Assembly (NCBI GenBank): GCA_033816765.1
Contig: CM066295.1
Location: 2,170,001-2,234,000, forward strand
Direction: 5' to 3'
Source of the DNA: Nothopassalora personata
Taxonomy: Eukaryota > Ascomycota > Dothideomycetes > Mycosphaerellales > Mycosphaerellaceae
Length of the DNA: 64,000 nucleotides
Made by a program: the position numbers and the translations under genes. The notes beneath the pieces were generated by a model, which was not told the origin of the DNA, made no database searches, and worked only from the letters and a program-made list of their open reading frames with translations. The first letter of the stretch is position 1; each line of letters begins with the position of its first letter. Below are positions 20,366 through 30,517 of this stretch, in pieces.

Positions 20366-22435
20366 ATGAGCTACGATCTGAGCAGACGATCTTCTCGTCA
20401 ACCCCTCAACGACGACACGACATCTTTAACCAGTTTCCCCGACCCTGCAGAGACGGCTTCTCCCTCCCTGGAACCCTTGAACGAACCTCCGGACGCGGTG
20501 GCTGGTAGTCAGAAAACTTCTGACGTGTCTGTTGCTCAGCGAGGGGCCAATTATGAAGAAATTGGGTCAACTGCATTCACACCTGCGCCCGCCCATGATG
20601 GGTTGAATGGACTTCTTGATGATGCGGGGCCTTCTATGTTCGATGAGCAGGAGAATGGAGGAATCGGGGATCCGCAGGCTTTATCCGCTGCGTCTACGGA
20701 CGCACTGAGGAGAATTATTGATCATCGCGGCGCGGTTGAGTTGGTCAGGAATTTGAGCCAGTTGCTTGCGGAGCGGGATGCGCATGTTACCGCTCTGACG
20801 AGACTGGCGGAGGAGTTCAAGGTGCCGAGAGAGAGGATTGCTGAGACGGGGGATCGGGTCAAGCAGTTTGAACGAAGACGATTGTCGCTAGCTGGCGCGA
20901 GCGAGGATCTCGCGCCGATGACGAGGTCGGAAAGCAGTGATTCTGCGCGCCAGGCGAGTCTGCCAGATTTGGGGAGTGGGACTATTAAGAATTTGACGAG
21001 GATGTTTGGAGTCGGTGGTAAGAAGAAGGATGCGACTATTACGCCGACGCCAGCGTCGATGAAGAGTGCGGCGACGAGTATGAAGAGTACGGCTAGTGCG
21101 CGTTCTTCGAGGTCGAATTCGATAATGCCGGTGAGCTCAGTCATGCCCGAGACAGGTGTGAAGAAGAGGACGGATCGGCCGAAGTCGATTGATGTGCTCA
21201 GCGTCAATAGTGGCGAGAGTACTGGGTGGACGTCGACTTTTATTAATGCTGGTGCGGGTACTATCAAAGGTATCAGCAACCTTGCGACTCGAGAGCGGCG
21301 AGATTCCAGGGCGAGGGAGCCTCGAGGACCGGTGGAGATGAGTACGAGGCATGATAAGAATCAGCTGCCGCCGACGCTTCTACGGACGGAATCGAAGGAT
21401 CCTCAGGAAATGGCCTGGAACAAATTCGTACTGCGGCTGAACGAATTACGAGAAGAAGCTGGAGAGGAAGCTCAAAGTGGCGAAGTGCTAGGTGCCGCTC
21501 GCTGGGGTCATGAAGGCGGTAACGGCAAGCAGAAATTGGACACTCTCACCCGGCTGGTCATAGGGGGCATACCGATGCGATTGAGGTCGCCTATCTGGAT
21601 GGAACTATCTAACACATACGCTATAATGCGACCAGACGGCTACAAGCACTATCTCGGCACCCAAGACAACGAAGACCCCCAAGAAATCGACGCAATCCTC
21701 AAAGACGTCCCTCGCACCCTCACAAGCAAATACGACTACTTCGCCGAGAAAGGCCACGACCGCCTCCGGAAAGTCCTAGTCGCCTTCGTCAACAAATACC
21801 CAGGTCTAGGCTACACCCAAGGCCTAAACATGATTGCCGGCTACCTCCTCCTCGCTATCCCAGACGAAAGCGACGCCTTCTGGGTCCTTTGCAACATGGT
21901 CGACTCCTACTTCTCACCAGACTACTTCTCCCCCGACACCGCCATGTCCGCCCCCATCGCCGACAACGTAGTCCTCCGCCAATACGTCAAAGACCTCCTC
22001 CCCAAACTCTTCGAGAAAATGGCTTCCCTCGCAATCGAACCCGAACACACCGTGCCCTTGTCCTGGTTCCTCACCGCCTTCGCCTCCGTCTTACCCGAAA
22101 GCGTCCTCCTCCGGATCTGGGATGTATGGCTCTGCGTGCCGAATCAAAAGACGTTTCTGTTCAATGTTGCATTGACGCTCCTCGCGGCGCATGCGAAGAA
22201 CCTCATGAACTGCGAGGATCAGGGAGAGTATTGGGCGTATATGACGAGTAAGATTAGAGTGGGCGAGGAGCCGGAGAAGGTCAATGATATGATCCGCAGC
22301 GCTTTTGCGCTGAGGAAGAGGTTGGAGCAGGTTGAGATGAGGAGGGGGTTGGCGGTGAAGAAGGTTAGGAAGCATGCGAGTACTGAGGCGCTTTTTGCGC
22401 CGGAGGAGGCGACAGGAGTGGATCCCGGGGCGTGA
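20366..22435 (+). CDS. TBC-domain Rab GTPase-activating protein
   Basis: A single-exon gene of 689 aa. TBC proteins speed GTP hydrolysis on Rab GTPases and so switch off vesicle-traffic steps. The N-terminal 340 residues are Ser/Thr-rich and probably disordered, with a leucine-rich helical segment near 115-170. The TBC domain runs from about 405 to 640, opening GGIPMRLRSPIW. The arginine finger is intact in the ILKDVPRT motif (R450), and the glutamine finger is intact in YTQGLNM (Q485). Both catalytic residues being present argues for an active GAP. The start chosen is the ATG at 20366, because the open frame before it lacks family character. Its Rab target cannot be assigned by reading. Confidence 0.9.
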   Translation: MSYDLSRRSSRQPLNDDTTSLTSFPDPAETASPSLEPLNEPPDAVAGSQKTSDVSVAQRGANYEEIGSTAFTPAPAHDGLNGLLDDAGPSMFDEQENGGIGDPQALSAASTDALRRIIDHRGAVELVRNLSQLLAERDAHVTALTRLAEEFKVPRERIAETGDRVKQFERRRLSLAGASEDLAPMTRSESSDSARQASLPDLGSGTIKNLTRMFGVGGKKKDATITPTPASMKSAATSMKSTASARSSRSNSIMPVSSVMPETGVKKRTDRPKSIDVLSVNSGESTGWTSTFINAGAGTIKGISNLATRERRDSRAREPRGPVEMSTRHDKNQLPPTLLRTESKDPQEMAWNKFVLRLNELREEAGEEAQSGEVLGAARWGHEGGNGKQKLDTLTRLVIGGIPMRLRSPIWMELSNTYAIMRPDGYKHYLGTQDNEDPQEIDAILKDVPRTLTSKYDYFAEKGHDRLRKVLVAFVNKYPGLGYTQGLNMIAGYLLLAIPDESDAFWVLCNMVDSYFSPDYFSPDTAMSAPIADNVVLRQYVKDLLPKLFEKMASLAIEPEHTVPLSWFLTAFASVLPESVLLRIWDVWLCVPNQKTFLFNVALTLLAAHAKNLMNCEDQGEYWAYMTSKIRVGEEPEKVNDMIRSAFALRKRLEQVEMRRGLAVKKVRKHASTEALFAPEEATGVDPGA

Positions 22436-22687
22436 TGCGGTGGTACGGCGTGGCTGGAGTTTTCTGTCAGCATTATTTGGGAGGGTGTGGCGTGGCGTAG
22501 CGCAGCGTCGGTTGAAGATACCCATGGTAGCAAAATTATTGTATCGGACAGAAAAAATTTCCCGTCTCCTTTGGGCGATTTTCCCCATACGTCGTGCCGG
22601 TTCATTCAAGGGGTGTAGTGCCAAGCAACTCGTCCGAGCGAGTAGAATATCACCGACTGCTCGATCCGGTCGTTGCCCATGCATTGT

Positions 22688-23709
22688 CTATTTATTTTCT
22701 ATGCAAGACGATACGGTACTACTCTTCCATACCTGGGGCATGCTCAATGGAAGTCTAAAGCCGTCGCCCAGTTCCTCATCGTCACCTTCGAATTCTGGTA
22801 TGACCAGACCAGTATCCATGTTGTCTTCGTCTGCGGCTTGAAGGTCCTCTGTCCGTGTTCCGATCAACGCGAGCGACTCCCAGTTGAAGACGTGTCCGCC
22901 TTTGCCTCCCATGTGTCAGTGTTAATGAATGTCAGCTCGAGACAGGAAGCTCACAGTGCATGATAGGACAACCACCGTCCTTGTTTATCGGAGCACGGCA
23001 CTTGGGGCATGCCTTCGTTTTCCTCTCAGCCCAGTCGTTGGACGCCTCTTCATCCTTGGCAATCTCTGCCTGCCGTGCTCGGCCCCACTCTTCGCAGGTC
23101 TGGCCGGCGTGCCACACGACGGCGCTTGCTTGCGGTGCAGTATCTTACTTTGCAGATCTTGCAATCAAAGACCACCGTCTGTCAGGAAGTAACCGAAATT
23201 GCAGCTCCCCACGGGACCCTCGACATAACATGTTTGTTGCCTTCAAACCTCACGTTTCCACCAGCTCGTGGTACCTACGCTCGCGTCAGAATCAATGCCG
23301 AACATGCTCCGGCCATCATCACTTACTTCTCAAGAACACGAGGGCTTGCCCGAATTGCCACGCCGGCTTCAGCAAGGAGGGCTGTACATTGTGCGCATTT
23401 CATTTGGCTCGCTTGATCCTCTTGAAACTTTGCCTTCAGCCACTTTTGCCAGCACTCAATGCACACTTCGTAATCATGATTGTGTCCTTGACCAAAGGGC
23501 TTGGAGAAGTATTTGACGTTCTGGTTTTTCTCGCACGCAACACAGTGATGCAGAGCGTTGACGTCTGGAGGCTTTCGCGCCCGACGAGATTTTTTCTCTG
23601 CCGGGTCATACTCATCACTTTCTGTACTGTCACGCTTGCGCTTTGTGGTGCCTTGAAGATGTTTGCTGGGTAAGTTCGTGGATGCCGTGGGATTTACAGT
23701 CATGTTCAT
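22688..23709 (-). pseudogene. Third RBR/IBR-type gene, apparently decayed
   Basis: Pieces of a small RBR ligase lie in order on the minus strand. Exon 1 (23327-23709) is a basic N-terminus, then a RING1-like region (HHCVACEKN, then EVCIECWQKWLK and KCAQC) resembling RING1 of the 1916-2891 gene. IBR pieces follow: CYVEGPVGSCNFGYF, DCKICKVRYC and VVWHAGQTCEEW. A RING2-like piece (ACPKCRAPINKDGGCPIMHC) is spliced at 22906-22955 to the final exon 22688-22905. The IBR pieces sit in different frames: one shift lies before DCKICK (about 23175) and another between RYC and VVWH (about 23120). A zinc Cys there reads Ser, and RING2 lacks its last Cys pair. No intron arrangement I tried restores one frame. 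Assembly indels or unusual splicing are the alternatives. Confidence 0.55.
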
Positions 23710-23940
23710 GGTTCGAGCGACGAGATTCGTGTTGACGTGTGTGGAGATGCTTGTGGGAGTGGACACAGCATATAGAGCCTTTCGTCTTGCTTCGCGATCC
23801 GTACAGTGTGAGAGACATGCGTCTGTGACACAAGCGGATCCCTGTCGAGAAGATTTTTATTCATAGCGAGACTTCTAATCGATTTCTGACAATCGTGTCT
23901 CAACTTTGGCCATTCATAGGTGGGTCGTAGTTGTGGGGGC

Positions 23941-25173
23941 TTAGAACGTCACAGGCCAGAGCACTCTGGCACGCTCCAGTGAATCTCTCAACCAAGCTCC
24001 AGCCATCAGCAGCGCAACACTCCAGATCGTGACTCTCTGTCCAACGCTGCCTTGCTGCTTACCCCATATTGCCCGTTCCAGAATGCACAGCACTCCATGA
24101 GTCACGAACATAGCCCAAAGACCAAGTCCAGTCCTCCAAGGGTCTTTTGACAGCGCTGCAGCACACCATCCATGCCAGATACCGCTAATGCTGAAGGTAG
24201 CGAGGACGCCGGCCATCCTGCCTGCTTTCTTCCCGACTAGCTTGGCGAATATAGCATTTGCAGGGACGTAGCCCAGAGAATACAGAAAGGGCCTGGCACC
24301 CTGATGCCAATGAGTGCTCCAGAATTCTGAGAGTGAAGGCGCTGCGAAGGGCTGCCAGAATAGCGGATGAGTATAGTGAGGATTGAGGATGAGGTGACAT
24401 CCTTCGAGGACGAATTGAATCGCGACCAAACCAAAGAGGACAAAGATCTCTGCAACGGGAAAGAGAAAAGTCGCCACTAAGATCAGGAATGGGATGCCAT
24501 AGTGCCAAGTTTTACTGGCAGGTCCAGAGCGATTCTTCTCAACGACTGCGATATCGAAGGAATGATAGCGGCATTGTATAAAGAGGAGCCAGCAGTATGC
24601 AAGACGTTCCTGACCAGTCTTTACCAGGAGTGGCCTCCCGTTCGCAATCCTGGTAGGTGGTTTATGAGCTCGTACAAGCGTAAGATCCAGAAGTTTGCAT
24701 GCGAAGAAGAAGCAAGCTACCCTCACCGAGACTTGTTGTAGCGGGTCATTGTTCGGGTAGAGATACGATATTGTCAAAAGGTGAAGACTGGCTATGGTCC
24801 CAATGATTCTGCTTGCGTTGAAGATAGTTGTTGATGAGAGCTTGTCAATCTTTCGAAGATCATGCGCTGATGGATCTTTCTTAGCCAAGATACTTTCCTT
24901 CGTTGTTGCTGCGTATGATAGAGATAATAAGGCTAGCACATGAAGTGCAATACTGGCCAAGGTCCATATCGTGATGCGTAGCCATGATGTTCTTCGCGCG
25001 AATCTGGGAGCATTTTCCACATCAGCGTAGACGGCAAGTATGGATGCACATGAGAGGAAAGCTGTACCGCACAGCAGCTGTCCGCTGTTAGTGACCATCG
25101 GTGGTCTGTAGAATGCATTGTGAAGGACAGGTGGAGACTCAGTGAAGTCAAAGTAAGAAGAGGGCGGTGTCAT
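23941..25173 (-). CDS. Wax synthase-like MBOAT membrane acyltransferase
   Basis: A single-exon gene of 410 aa with about eight hydrophobic segments. It matches the wax-synthase-like branch of membrane-bound O-acyltransferases. The signature FWSTHWHQGARPFLYSLGY lies at about 290-308, followed by a segment with the catalytic-type histidine in SISGIWHGW at about 328-336. Fungal members include enzymes that acylate terpenoid or other secondary-metabolite alcohols, and many uncharacterised single genes. No polyketide synthase, terpene cyclase or P450 lies in this window, so a pathway role is not supported here. Likely location is the endoplasmic reticulum membrane. Confidence 0.82.
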   Translation of the reverse strand: MTPPSSYFDFTESPPVLHNAFYRPPMVTNSGQLLCGTAFLSCASILAVYADVENAPRFARRTSWLRITIWTLASIALHVLALLSLSYAATTKESILAKKDPSAHDLRKIDKLSSTTIFNASRIIGTIASLHLLTISYLYPNNDPLQQVSVRVACFFFACKLLDLTLVRAHKPPTRIANGRPLLVKTGQERLAYCWLLFIQCRYHSFDIAVVEKNRSGPASKTWHYGIPFLILVATFLFPVAEIFVLFGLVAIQFVLEGCHLILNPHYTHPLFWQPFAAPSLSEFWSTHWHQGARPFLYSLGYVPANAIFAKLVGKKAGRMAGVLATFSISGIWHGWCAAALSKDPWRTGLGLWAMFVTHGVLCILERAIWGKQQGSVGQRVTIWSVALLMAGAWLRDSLERARVLWPVTF

Positions 25174-25881
25174 GGATGCCGGACTTTAGATTGCTTGATT
25201 CTGGCAATTAAAGTTTACTGGAATCCATCAAATGCTTCTTCAAGTATGCGCGTTATTTATCAGCGCACGATCGTCAGGTCGGCGAGAGCGGACTAGCAGT
25301 ACATCATGTCTGCATAGGAGTACCACTGGGCAGCTGGCGAGAACATGGTATTGTAAGCATGACCTGATCGACGCTTGTCTCTATGCTCGCATGCGTTTCG
25401 ATGCTGAGGTCTGTATATGTACATAGCTTACAAGTCGAGTGCTGGAGCCAGTGTTGCACAAAGAGCTCACATCGAACCAAGACCGGCGTAACAGCATGGC
25501 GCCTGTGAGCCCTGCTGCTTCCTGTAGGCGTGGCCCAGAACATTACTGCGAATGTTTTCAGGCCCGAGGTTGTCGTCGAGCCGTAGCCAAAATCTGTTTA
25601 GATCTCGCAATCCATGCGGTACAGCCTTCGGTGTTACCACGATGCCTTGGTGAACGTGCTTCCATCCGAACAATCATCGACGCCGCTTGTGCACAAAATG
25701 CGCCATTCACAGTCGGTGCTTGCTCCTGGATCATCTGTACTTCTATAGCCTCCTGCTAGTGGACTATCGCCTCGCCCAGGCGACCAGTCTCTTCATGTTG
25801 GTCCAATGGGTGCCACTCTATCCCTCATGTACAGGAAGCATTTCAGATCTTCTCACTCATCCGTGCTGCTTCGTAGTGATC
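25174..25881. other. Intergenic stretch
   Basis: This is the upstream side of the wax-synthase-like gene and the 3' flank of MRPS12. Short frames on both strands (for example 25439-25759) show no family features. Nothing else is supported. Confidence 0.35.
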
Positions 25882-26448
25882 TCAGTTCGTCTTCGGCTTC
25901 TTCGTCCCATACTTCGATCGACTCGTGACTCTGTTACCAACACCTCCCTGCCCCATCGTTAGCACACCCATCATCATCTCCGCAACCCTAACTCTACTCA
26001 CCAAATCCATAGCGCCTCTAACCAGATGATACTTCACGCCCGGACAATCCTGACTTCTACCACCTCTCACCAACACAACACTGTGCTGCTGCACATTGTG
26101 TCCCTCCCCGGGAATATACGCTGTGATGATATTCCCACTACTCAACCTGACCCTCGCAACTTTTCTCTCTCCCGAATTAGGCTTCTTCGGCTTTGTGGTT
26201 CCCACTCTCAGGCAGACGCCCTTCATCTCGGGTCTGTGGTTTCGCGCTAGTTGGGGAGATGTGGGCTTTCGCGCGCGTTGGCCGACGCGACAGCCACGGA
26301 GGACTTGGTTGTAGGTCGCTTGGTGTGCGTTGCTGGATGTGAAGGAGCGAATTGTGGAGATGCGGAGCAGATTCATTCGCGGCGACAGGAAGGTGCTGCG
26401 CGCGGTCGCGGGCAGGCGAAGGAGGGAGGTGAGGAGTTTGGAGGCCAT
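25882..26448 (-). CDS. MRPS12: Mitochondrial ribosomal protein S12 (uS12m)
   Basis: Two exons (26002-26448 and 25882-25947) give 170 aa. uS12m is a core decoding-centre protein of the mitochondrial small ribosomal subunit. The first 40 residues are Arg/Ser-rich without acids, like a mitochondrial presequence. The body holds [15 protein letters not shown], the decoding loop near the universal PNS motif, and [19 protein letters not shown]. The 54-base intron (25948-26001; donor GTGAGT, GCTAAC branch, acceptor CAG) is a multiple of three and contains no in-frame stop. Read through, it inserts 18 unrelated residues; spliced out, it restores the conserved DLGGVGNR. The end ...[13 protein letters not shown] is the expected C-terminus. 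Confidence 0.95.
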   Translation of the reverse strand: MASKLLTSLLRLPATARSTFLSPRMNLLRISTIRSFTSSNAHQATYNQVLRGCRVGQRARKPTSPQLARNHRPEMKGVCLRVGTTKPKKPNSGERKVARVRLSSGNIITAYIPGEGHNVQQHSVVLVRGGRSQDCPGVKYHLVRGAMDLVSRVRVAEMMMGVLTMGQGGVGNRVTSRSKYGTKKPKTN

Positions 26449-26754
26449 TGGTTGTGGTTTCGTTTGATGTGCAATGGATCAGATGGTGGTGACGGGATGG
26501 AGATTCGAGATGGGGATTGAGGGAGGATTGAGCTTGGACTTCAGTTCGGCAAGTTGAGCCGAGCGTTGATGAGATGTTCTGCGCTTCCCTTTCACATACA
26601 TGCTCCAGTCCATATTCCTCGATGCTAGAGCACATCGACACATAGTTTCATTCGTTGTATTGCCGCTTGCGTTGAACGCTAGTTGTCTAGAGTATGGTCT
26701 ATGTCTATTGTCTCCCGACCCTGCAAGCAACTGCACATTCCTTGCACCTCCTCC
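26449..26754. other. Short intergenic region
   Basis: Upstream of MRPS12 and downstream of the PYP1-like gene; about 300 bases in which nothing further was seen. Confidence 0.4.
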
Positions 26755-27683
26755 CTACACAGGCTTGCCATTAACACCAGCAGCGCCACTCTTATAGTCC
26801 TCCCAACCTTGCTTCGCAGCATCATGGACAGAGATCTCGCCAGCGACTATCTTCTTGACCACAGCATGGATATCGTGCCAATCCTCGAAGACTGTGAATG
26901 GCACATCCTCCTTCGCACAGTATCGGATGAGGTCGTGGCCCTTCTTTGCGAAAAGTAGATCGGTCTCTTTCGCCGCGGAAAGATCACTGACACCATCGCC
27001 AGCGTAGAACAGGGTAGGCCTCACATCCTTCGGCAGCTGGGCATATGGTCGCAGAGTCAAAGACTTGTCGTGTCCGAAGCCACTCTCATCATGGTACTTG
27101 ATCTGCCAGCCTCCTTCTTGGTCGATCGACTTTCCTGGTCGGGCCTCAGCTTGGTTGCTGATGATATCAAGCTTGACGTGGTCAGGTCCAATGAGGTTCT
27201 TCAAGATCGCTCGAATGATGGGCTCCATGCCCGAAGACACAACCACGGTCGGGATCTCGTTCTTCAATGCCCACTGGAAGTATTCGTTGAAGCCAGGGTC
27301 GAGCTTGATGTTCGAGACCAGGTAGTCGATACACTCCGGGAAAGGCTTGGTCACAGAGTCCATCATCTTGCGGAAAGAGTCCCTCGCGCTATGTTAGCTA
27401 TCAGTCTCAGCATTTAAGCTGAATTTTCATTTACCGGAACGTATCCTTGCCTTCGAGCACATCGCGGTTGCCTTGCCTACGTTTTTCACCACCAAAGCCA
27501 ATGTTGTCGGTCTGGGATATGGGTCAATTGTGTCCCAACTTGCAATTTGGTAGGGCCCTATACCATGAAATCATTGCTATCTTGCAACGTGATTGTGCCA
27601 TCGAAATCCGTGAAGAAGATGAATTTTGGGTTCTTGAATGGCTCGTTCATGGCCTTGAGGCCTGATACTGATGCGTCTCCCAT
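26755..27683 (-). CDS. PYP1: HAD-superfamily phosphatase, PYP1 (YNL010W)-like
   Basis: Three exons (27564-27683, 27435-27511, 26755-27388) give 276 aa; the introns are 52 and 46 bases. The yeast relative dephosphorylates polyol phosphates and side-product phosphoglycerate species, acting as metabolite repair in the cytosol. HAD motif I is FFTDFDGTIT with the nucleophile and acid aspartates, followed by the family block QDSNDFMTDNIGFGG across the first splice site. Motif II is VVVSSG, the Lys motif lies near GHDKSLTLR, and motif IV is FYAGDGVSDLSAAKETDLLFAK. The start ATG at 27681-27683 is chosen because the frame before it gives a lead absent from the family. It is head-to-head with SHE9, 187 bases apart. 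Confidence 0.88.
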
Positions 27684-27870
27684 CTTGACAGTCTTGATAC
27701 TGTAACTCTCATTCGATCTCGCAGCCAACGTCTTGCTTGAGAAGAAGTCAAGTCTCAACAACTTTTTTGTGTTGATCATGCCGCTCTGAAAAGGACCCTT
27801 GCAGCGGCAGATTGTGTCATCAAGCATGCCGTGAGTTTCAAGCCGAAGGAGCTCTCAACCAGCTTCAAAG
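27684..27870. promoter_or_regulatory. Compact bidirectional promoter, PYP1-like / SHE9
   Basis: Only 187 bases separate the divergent start codons of the PYP1-like phosphatase and SHE9. Both 5' leaders and any shared control sites must lie here or inside the genes. No specific factor site was identified. Confidence 0.5.
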
Positions 27871-29253
27871 ATGGATATCGTCAGAACAACGGCCCGTGTT
27901 GGCTCTGAGGTATTGAGATGGTTATCGAAAGATACGCGGAGGACCATCTCCATAGCGACAAAGCCATGGACTTGTGCTGATTGTCGAAGTCGGTTGGACG
28001 GGAGGAGGACTCGGGCTGGAAACATTGACGGAGCTGCGATATGGAGAAGACATTTCTCGAGCGCACTCAGTCGTCTGGACGACAAATCGAATGAGACGAA
28101 AACGGCGATCGAGCCTGTCACTTCCACATCTGAAACCGATGCGACTTTACGAAAGGACAGAAACGAGCCTGGAACGCACGAAACGAGCACACCAGCATCG
28201 TCATCCTCGACATTACCTTCGCACACACCGAACAAACGGTCCGAGCTATCGCAGAGGACGTCAAAGATATTGGACTCGCTACTGGCAAGGGCATCGTTGG
28301 CGAGCCAGCATATAAACCACTATACAGGAACCGACTACTCTGGCATTGAAGCACTTCGGAAGGAGATCATCGACCAGGAACAGAAGGTCAAAAGTCTGCA
28401 CTCACAAGTAGAAGAGGCGAAATCGCGTCATCATGAAGCGTACGCGAAGCAGGCATCAGCACAACGAGAGATTGTTGCTCTCCTCGAACGCAAGTCGTCA
28501 TGGAGCCCATCAGACCTCGAAAAGTACATGAGCCTGGTACGCTCGGAACACCTCAATGATCAGGACGTACAAGCAGCAAAGGACAACCTCGCGAGTGCCG
28601 AGCGAAACTTGGAAGATGCACGGAGTCTGCTTGAGAGGCTGGAGAGGAAGCAGTATCATGAGGAGCAGATTTGGAGCGACACAATCCGGAGGAATAGCAC
28701 ATGGGTGACGTTCGGACTGATGGGTCTGAACATTCTGCTGCTGCTCACCCAGATCGCCATCTTCGAGCCGTACAGGAGGAAGAAGATTGTGCGGGAGATG
28801 CAGGCTGCGCTGGATGAGAGGACACTGCACGCCAACCCAGCTGTTGAGACGAAGGCAGTGGAGAAGCAGGTCGAAAATGCCGTGACCCCTAATGATGCGA
28901 CACCAGAGAAGGTCCTTGCCGAGGAGAAAGTTTTTACACCCGCTCCTGTCAGCGAAGTTGTGGCCAAGGAGTCGCTTGCTGATGGCGAAGTGTTACCAAC
29001 TGAGGCACCGAATGTGGTGGATGCTGTCCCTACACCCCCAGAGGTGGTTCAGGATGGGATGTCAGAACGTGCTTCGATTCCAACCAGCTCTACAGAAAAT
29101 ACACTCGATGCTTGGCAGGAGGCGTTCCGAGATCTGTTCAGCGAACGCATCGTGCAGTTGCGGAAGGTTGACGTTACCAACACTGCACTCCAAGGAGCAG
29201 CAACTGGGGTGGCAGTGATGGGACTGCTCTTCGTGCTGTTCCGGCCTCAATGA
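27871..29253 (+). CDS. SHE9: Mitochondrial inner membrane protein SHE9/MDM33
   Basis: A single-exon gene of 460 aa. SHE9/MDM33 shapes the mitochondrial inner membrane and promotes its fission. The N-terminus is Arg/Ser-rich with few acids and ends in a plausible processing region (RRHFSSALS), fitting mitochondrial import. A coiled coil spans about 165-275 with the family segments LRKEIIDQEQKVKSLH and WSPSDLEKYMSLVRSEH. The first membrane segment follows at about 278-300 (GLMGLNILLLLTQIAIFEPY), after the conserved EEQIWSDTIRRNSTW block. An acidic, Pro-rich loop leads to a second hydrophobic segment at the extreme C-terminus (TGVAVMGLLFVLF). Confidence 0.92.
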   Translation: MDIVRTTARVGSEVLRWLSKDTRRTISIATKPWTCADCRSRLDGRRTRAGNIDGAAIWRRHFSSALSRLDDKSNETKTAIEPVTSTSETDATLRKDRNEPGTHETSTPASSSSTLPSHTPNKRSELSQRTSKILDSLLARASLASQHINHYTGTDYSGIEALRKEIIDQEQKVKSLHSQVEEAKSRHHEAYAKQASAQREIVALLERKSSWSPSDLEKYMSLVRSEHLNDQDVQAAKDNLASAERNLEDARSLLERLERKQYHEEQIWSDTIRRNSTWVTFGLMGLNILLLLTQIAIFEPYRRKKIVREMQAALDERTLHANPAVETKAVEKQVENAVTPNDATPEKVLAEEKVFTPAPVSEVVAKESLADGEVLPTEAPNVVDAVPTPPEVVQDGMSERASIPTSSTENTLDAWQEAFRDLFSERIVQLRKVDVTNTALQGAATGVAVMGLLFVLFRPQ

Positions 29254-30517
29254 ATTGAGTGCCTTAGCACGCAGCACTATGCAGTTGACATTTGATGTAT
29301 TACCCATCGACTTGGCAGCTTCGGAAACAGCTTTCGGAAGTGATCTCCTGACTGTGGCGCCACCTATTATTGGTTATCTTCGAAATGCTTCTAACGGGCC
29401 GTCGTCTTTCGAATGGAGTTCCTGGGCCTCAACATCTCCACACTTGGAGAGTGGGCCTGCTGTCAATCGCCACGCTGGGTGGCGACATCCGGCTTGGCCA
29501 TGCAGGTACGGTGTCAGTTTTTGCACATCTAATATGAGCCTCCACAGCGTTTTCTTGCCACAAATCTCCGTCTCCTATCGAGTTTGCGACACGAGATTAA
29601 TATCTTGTCTCCAATCTACGAAGTTGGAATATCGGCCAGCCAAACATCGATGACCCGACCACGCTGTCTTGACGATCGTGGTTCAAGATTAACCCCTGTC
29701 ATAGATCGTTCTAGCGTTCAGGTTTTATGCCGCCTCTTTACGCTATGCCACATGTAGCTGCAGAGCAATCTTATTATGCGACAAAACGTTTGCGCACACG
29801 TCGCTGACTGGAGGACGCGTGCCGTAGCGCAACTCCTTCAACGCAGCAACTATGCGGCAGGTAACTCGTGCTATCCAGCAAGCAGCCTTCTAATTTGCCC
29901 AAATCTGTGAACTTCGCTCTCAAAATCGAATACTTGGTACTTGTCAAGAGCATAATCTTGACTACGGTCAGCTCGCGTTCTCATCAGCTCGCTAGCGGGA
30001 CGCCCTCATGTCAGCAAAAAGATCCTGGCCATACTCTTAGAGCAATTACCCGCGCGCTAGCGAACCGATGAGAACGCGGGTAGTCATGTCATACATTTTG
30101 AGCCTCCCTAAAAGGGCCTCTGGGGTGCAGTCTGGTCGTTGTACTCGAGTACTCCAAAGTGTGCTGGCTCGACCTCGACCTTGTGAGTGATTTGAGCTTG
30201 GCGCGTTATAATGAGTTATCGGCTCGAAAGCCTGGTACTATTAATTAGCTTACCTGCCTCTTAGCAGCGATCTACCTGCCGCATAGTTCTTGCCCTCCTT
30301 CAAGGCGAATCTTATATTGAAGGCAGGCCCCAGACGCCCCAGGTTCTGCTTATACTCCCCTTCCCCTGCTGCCTCTGCCCACCATCGCTGCTGGTTTTCC
30401 CGTCACTCACTTCAATCTTCATCGTCACTCGCTACTAGAACCTTTCCAATCGCTACCGCAGTCGCAAACAATACACCAACCTTTAACAAACCACCACCTC
30501 TTCAAACCACACTCAAA
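29254..30517. other. Long intergenic region with an imperfect hairpin
   Basis: About 1.26 kb with no supported exon. It holds an imperfect inverted repeat at 29973-30079, listed separately. The right end (about 30400-30517) is a C/A-rich leader with CAAACAA-like motifs before the secreted protein gene. No tRNA was found by eye. Confidence 0.4.
29973..30079. repeat. Imperfect inverted repeat, 25-base arms
   Basis: The left arm 29973-29997 and the right arm 30055-30079 are reverse complements at 22 of 25 positions; all three differences are transitions. The loop is 57 bases. Each arm contains the palindrome CGCTAGCG. It may be a relic of a small transposon or a transcribed hairpin. Confidence 0.7.

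Noticed and set aside
23941..25173. Secondary-metabolite cluster around the wax-synthase-like gene
   Set aside because: Neighbours are a decayed RBR gene, MRPS12 and a housekeeping phosphatase; no backbone synthase, P450 or transporter is in the window.
25439..25759. Short plus-strand frame of 106 codons
   Set aside because: No domain, no leader features and codon use without bias; the opposite-strand frame at the same place is equally plausible, so neither is supported.
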